Origin: an uncultured Flavobacteriales bacterium
GTDB taxonomy: Bacteria > Bacteroidota > Bacteroidia > Flavobacteriales_E > Vicingaceae
Assembly (NCBI GenBank): GCA_913059105.1
Contig: CAJXRL010000077.1
Location: 1-10,255 of the forward strand
Direction of reading: 5' to 3'
Length of the DNA: 10,255 bases
Below are positions 7,359 through 10,255 of the stretch, in pieces. The position numbers and the translations under genes were made by a program. The notes under the pieces were generated by a model that had not been told where the DNA came from, did not search any database, and saw only the letters and a list, made by a program, of their open reading frames with translations. The first letter of the stretch is position 1. Every line of letters starts with the position of its first letter.

Positions 7359-8984
7359 ATGTATAAATTTGCATTTACCTTTGTTCTCTCATTTTGTATT
7401 TTCTTCTCACTTTTCGCCCAAACTATCCAAGATGACTTTGAAGGAAATGGGAACATTTCTTCCTGGTTTGGTGATAATTGTGCCATTGATACCAACTTCA
7501 ACAATCCCAATTCAAATACAAATAATAGCTCAAGTAAGGTATTGAGATACCATGACCTTGGTGCACTATATGCTAACATTCGGTTTGATGCTGGAAGAAA
7601 CTTTAATCTCTCAAATTTTTACACCTTCACGCTTAAAATTTACGTGCCTTCTTCAGGATTAACAGGGACACAAAACAATCAAATATCGCTCAAATTACAA
7701 GATGGAAATTTAACAGCACCTTGGTCTACTCAATCAGAAATAATAAAACCCATTGCATTAAACACTTGGCAAACCGTTTCTTTTGACTTTGCAAGCGACC
7801 CATACATTAATATAAACAGTAGCTCTCTCCCTCCTACTCAACGAACAGATTTTAGTAGAATAATACTGCAAGTAAATGGAGAAAATAATAACGATCAAGT
7901 TGTAGCCTACATTGATGATTTTTACTACTTTGATAGTATAATCCCAGTACCTCCGGCACCTGTGTATAATCGTTTAGTTTGGGCAGATGAATTTAATACC
8001 AATGGTGCAATAGATCCAACAAAATGGTTTCATCAGACACAACTCCCTCAGGGCGGAAGTTGGTATAATGGCGAAATACAGCACTATACTAACCGAACAG
8101 CAAATTCAATTGTAAATAATGGAGCATTAAATTTGATTGCGAAAAAAGAAACTTTCAGAGATCAAGGTCACACTAAACAATATACTTCAGCTAGATTGAA
8201 TTCCAAATTCGCTTTTACCTATGGGAAAGTTGAAGTGCGGGCTAAACTGCCGACCGGTGTAGGAACATGGCCTGCCATATGGATGTTGGGCAAAAACATT
8301 GCAGAAACAGGCGCTTATTGGCAAACTCAAAACTTTGGAACAACAGGTTGGCCTGCATGTGGAGAAATCGACATCATGGAGCATTGGGGAAACAATCAAA
8401 ACTATGTATCAAGTGCAACTCATACCCCTTCAAGTTCAGGTAACACAGTAAATCATGGCGGACAAACAATTTCTACCGTTTCATCTGCTTATCACATATA
8501 TACGCTTGAATGGAGACCTGATCGATTAATATTTAGCGTTGATAGTGTAGTTCACTTCACCTACCAACCAGCTGTTCGTAATGCTAGTACATGGCCATTC
8601 GATGCTGACCAATACATGCTATTTAATATAGCTGTCCAGCCAAGTATTACAGCCAGTTTCACCCAAAGCTCGATGGATGTAGATTACATCAGAATTTATC
8701 AAGAAACTCCTGTCGGAATTGTAGAGAATAAAATAAAGAATTCGCTAAACATTTTTCCGAACCCGGTAAATGATGAGCTTACTATTCAAGTTAATTCATA
8801 TACTCAGAAAAACACTACAGTCAATATTTACACTATTGAAGGAAAATTGATTCGCACTTTCAACTCTATTATTCAGAACAATCAGGTTAAAATTAATTCA
8901 CTTTATTTTTTAAACAATGGCTTGTACTTCATTACAATTGAACTAGATGGTCAACTACATAATTCTAAATTTTTAAAGCAATAG
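7359..8984 (+). CDS. Secreted GH16 beta-glucanase (laminarinase-like) with T9SS sorting domain
   Basis: This 541-residue enzyme most likely cleaves beta-1,3- or mixed-linkage glucans such as laminarin outside the cell. A signal peptide covers about residues 1-20. Residues 25-195 look like a beta-sandwich carbohydrate-binding-type domain (DDFEGNGN at the start, AYIDDFYYF at the end). After a proline-rich linker (PVPPAPV) comes the GH16 domain, about 204-448, opening LVWADEFNTNGAID. Its active site GEIDIMEHWG gives Glu336 as nucleophile, Asp338 as helper and Glu341 as acid/base, the long ExDxxE form found in laminarinases. Residues 462-541 (NIFPNPVNDELTI, then IYTIEGKLI and a final KFLKQ) form a type A sorting domain of the Bacteroidota type IX secretion system. 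No SusC/SusD or other glycosidase gene is adjacent, so it is not in a visible polysaccharide utilisation locus. The exact glucan is inferred. Confidence 0.93.
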   Translation: MYKFAFTFVLSFCIFFSLFAQTIQDDFEGNGNISSWFGDNCAIDTNFNNPNSNTNNSSSKVLRYHDLGALYANIRFDAGRNFNLSNFYTFTLKIYVPSSGLTGTQNNQISLKLQDGNLTAPWSTQSEIIKPIALNTWQTVSFDFASDPYININSSSLPPTQRTDFSRIILQVNGENNNDQVVAYIDDFYYFDSIIPVPPAPVYNRLVWADEFNTNGAIDPTKWFHQTQLPQGGSWYNGEIQHYTNRTANSIVNNGALNLIAKKETFRDQGHTKQYTSARLNSKFAFTYGKVEVRAKLPTGVGTWPAIWMLGKNIAETGAYWQTQNFGTTGWPACGEIDIMEHWGNNQNYVSSATHTPSSSGNTVNHGGQTISTVSSAYHIYTLEWRPDRLIFSVDSVVHFTYQPAVRNASTWPFDADQYMLFNIAVQPSITASFTQSSMDVDYIRIYQETPVGIVENKIKNSLNIFPNPVNDELTIQVNSYTQKNTTVNIYTIEGKLIRTFNSIIQNNQVKINSLYFLNNGLYFITIELDGQLHNSKFLKQ

Positions 8985-9008
8985 ATCCATTTAATTTCTA
9001 TTGATTCG

Positions 9009-9043
9009 TTTTTAATGCGTTTTGAACAACGTCTCATTAAAAA
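9009..9043. terminator. Possible terminator hairpin downstream of the GH16 gene
   Basis: TTTTTAATG (9009-9017) pairs perfectly with CATTAAAAA (9035-9043). An inner CGTT/AACG (9018-9021 with 9028-9031) continues the stem across a 3-nt bulge to a 6-nt loop. It lies 25 bp after the GH16 stop. No T-run follows on the plus strand, so efficiency as an intrinsic terminator is uncertain. Confidence 0.4.
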
Positions 9044-9073
9044 GTATTTCTCTCTTCTCAAAAACCTCTGATT

Positions 9074-9093
9074 ATAAGCAATATGTTGCTTAT
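9074..9093 (+). promoter_or_regulatory. Perfect inverted repeat before the amidase start
   Basis: ATAAGCAA (9074-9081) and TTGCTTAT (9086-9093) are perfect 8-bp arms around a 4-nt TATG loop. The repeat ends 11 bp before the ATG at 9105, about the same distance as the second repeat before the GH16 gene. It could be an operator or a leader hairpin; no known binding consensus is recognised. Confidence 0.35.
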
Positions 9094-9104
9094 TGAAATA
9101 TAAT

Positions 9105-9700
9105 ATGTCAGCTATGAAAAGAGGAATTCTAATCTCCTTTATAAGTGCATTACTAATCTCAGTAGCTTTTGTTCCAAAAGCCAAAAAAATCGTTGTAATT
9201 GATGTTAGTTATGGGGGGATAGACAAGGGTTTAATTCATGACAGCATGTTAGAGAAAGACATTGTTTTAAGTATAGCCAATAAGGTGCAAGAATTGAACA
9301 GCAAAGGCAAGTTGGAAATTATATTAACTCGCCCAACAGATTTATTTATTTCATTAAACGACAGGGTGGAATTTATCAACTCTCAAGCCCCTTCATTTTT
9401 GTTATCACTCCATGCTAATTATTCAGACAAAACAGATGTTAACGGATTCGAACTTTTTGTAAAAGAGAATTTTTTAACTGAAGAATCGTTCCAAATAGCA
9501 ACGTTATTAGAGAATCAATACCCACAAGAAATCAGAAAAGGAATATTAGTGTGGGAAATTTTCATCTCTTGAAAAGCAGCAACTGCCCTTCCGCTTTGCT
9601 AGAATTAGGTTTCTTAAGCAATGTAAACGATCGGAATTATTTAAAGAGTGAAGAAGGACAATGGGAAATTGCAGAAGCAATTTATAAAACAATTCAATAA
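9105..9700 (+). pseudogene. N-acetylmuramoyl-L-alanine amidase (Amidase_3), frameshifted and missing a zinc ligand
   Basis: Intact relatives cut the bond between N-acetylmuramic acid and the stem peptide of peptidoglycan in the periplasm, using zinc. The first frame encodes a signal peptide or anchor (from the ATG at 9105 or, better for a signal peptide, 9114: MKRG plus a hydrophobic run), then VVIDVSYGG, EKDIVLSIA, LTRPTD, SLNDRV and the zinc-ligand motif SLHAN. That frame ends at TGA 9570-9572. The rest of the domain continues in another frame to TAA 9698-9700, with NFHLLK, the catalytic-Glu motif LLELGFLSN and a normal C-terminus. An extra AT in ATAT at 9543-9546 explains the break; removing two bases restores 197 codons. 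The first zinc ligand, His in the family motif DAGHGG or DPGHGG, is Tyr here (codon 9210-9212, TAT). Decay, an assembly error, or a non-catalytic domain are all possible. Confidence 0.8.
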
Positions 9701-9703
9701 TTA

Positions 9704-10135
9704 TTATATTTCACGAATCATTTTATAGTGTTCTATTTCACATTCAACAAATAAATCACCTACCTTCTTAAACCCTTGTCTTTCATAAAAAGGAATTGCC
9801 TTTAACTGAGCATGCATGTACATGGTTTTTTTTTGATTCGATGCAGATTGAATAACAGCTTGTAGAAGTTGATCTCCGTACTTCTTCCCTCGAGATTCTT
9901 TGAGGACCGCAAATCGTTCCAGCTTTACCTTCTCTCCTATTGTTCTCCACCTAGCTGTTCCAATCGCTTTTCCATTGAAGGACATTAAGAAATGTTCGCA
10001 TTCATCTTCGAATTCATCAAACTCATCTTGTTCTTCCACTTGCTGTTCTTGAACAAAAACTACTTCTCGAATTTGTCTAGCTTGTTGAAATAGAAGATCA
10101 TTACTAGTTCTAAAGGGAATAATTTGAAGAGACAT
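9704..10135 (-). CDS. GNAT family N-acetyltransferase (ElaA/YjcF-like)
   Basis: A cytoplasmic acetyl-CoA-dependent acyltransferase of 143 residues, a complete single GNAT domain. The N-terminal signature IREVVFVQEQQV followed by an acidic run and EHFL (about residues 22-50) is typical of the ElaA/YjcF-like branch. The central strand KLERFAVL at 71-78 leads into the acetyl-CoA pyrophosphate loop RGKKYGDQLL at 82-91. This departs from the usual R/Q-x-x-G-x-G/A: Lys85 replaces the first glycine, though Gly87 is kept. The C-terminal HAQLKAIPFYERQGFKKVG at 108-126 is the conserved end of the fold. The substrate is unknown and the context does not suggest one. The ATG at 10135 gives the expected N-terminus. 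Its stop is 3 bp from the stop of the amidase remnant, convergently, with no terminator between them. Confidence 0.88.
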   Translation of the reverse strand: MSLQIIPFRTSNDLLFQQARQIREVVFVQEQQVEEQDEFDEFEDECEHFLMSFNGKAIGTARWRTIGEKVKLERFAVLKESRGKKYGDQLLQAVIQSASNQKKTMYMHAQLKAIPFYERQGFKKVGDLFVECEIEHYKMIREI

Positions 10136-10148
10136 ATTTTTTAAGATT

Positions 10149-10160
10149 TTTTAGCTAAAA
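10149..10160. repeat. 12-bp perfect palindrome in the GNAT leader
   Basis: TTTTAGCTAAAA reads the same on both strands and lies 13 bp upstream of the GNAT start codon. It could be a small operator, but such AT-rich palindromes arise easily by chance in this base composition. Confidence 0.25.
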
Positions 10161-10167
10161 TGCTTAA

Positions 10168-10200
10168 CAAAAATTAACAGCGGAAAGTTACACACCGCAA
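10168..10200 (-). promoter_or_regulatory. Candidate Bacteroidota-type promoter for the GNAT gene
   Basis: On the minus strand, TTG (10200-10198) is followed about 21 nt later by TAATTTTTG (10176-10168), which resembles the Bacteroidota -33 TTTG and -7 TAnnTTTG elements with one extra base in the -7 box. It lies about 33-65 bp before the start codon, a reasonable place. The match is imperfect and unsupported by other evidence. Confidence 0.3.
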
Positions 10201-10206
10201 TGCTTG

Positions 10207-10255
10207 CTGTCTCTTATACACATCTCCGAGCCCACGAGACAGGCAGAAATCTCGT
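10207..10255 (+). other. Illumina Nextera read-2 adapter with i7 index (artefact)
   Basis: Positions 10207-10225 are the reverse complement of the 19-bp mosaic end (CTGTCTCTTATACACATCT). They are followed by the read-2 tail CCGAGCCCACGAGAC (10226-10240), an 8-base index AGGCAGAA (10241-10248), and ATCTCGT (10249-10255), the start of the P7 flow-cell sequence. The genomic sequence ends at 10206. Confidence 0.98.

Noticed and set aside
1..10255. The 19-bp terminal inverted repeat at both ends as a Tn5/IS50-like transposon carrying passenger genes
   Set aside because: The outer bases are synthetic Nextera primer tails and an index read, there is no transposase gene, and the cargo is ordinary chromosomal genes. 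It is a library artefact.

Overview
The window is an AT-rich chromosomal piece of a Bacteroidota bacterium, probably of the Flavobacteriales type. The strongest taxonomic marker is the C-terminal type IX secretion (T9SS) sorting domain on a GH16 glucanase. An S46 dipeptidyl-peptidase, a short-form AMP nucleosidase, a SiaC/DUF1987 protein and start codons without clear Shine-Dalgarno sequences all fit. Both contig ends are Illumina Nextera adapter sequence (1-31 and 10207-10255), so the biological sequence is 32-10206 and the piece comes from an untrimmed, probably metagenomic, assembly.

Layout: a 5'-truncated siaC-like gene (+) converges on a two-gene minus-strand unit, dpp11 followed by the AMP nucleosidase gene, with a long two-way hairpin terminator between them. 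A 421-bp spacer then separates dpp11 from a divergent secreted S37/S28-type peptidase gene (+). Next on the plus strand come uvrB, a secreted laminarinase-like GH16 gene with a T9SS tail, and a broken cell-wall amidase gene. A minus-strand GNAT acetyltransferase gene closes the window, its stop only 3 bp from the amidase remnant's stop.

Functionally this is mostly housekeeping plus nutrient scavenging. Two exported peptidases (an acidic-specific dipeptidyl-peptidase and a probable tripeptidyl-type aminopeptidase) and a secreted beta-glucanase suggest a heterotroph living on peptides and laminarin-like polysaccharide. UvrB (excision repair), AMP nucleosidase (purine salvage) and the acetyltransferase are intracellular. 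No SusC/SusD pair, mobile element, CRISPR array, tRNA or rRNA was seen.

I did not find a new multi-gene system. The points most worth a second look are the amidase, which has both a 2-bp frameshift and a lost zinc-ligand histidine; overlapping hairpins just before the GH16 start; the arginine that marks the S46 peptidase as DPP11-type; the TTG start of the AMP nucleosidase gene; and the adapter ends, which create a false start codon and a false transposon-like terminal repeat.
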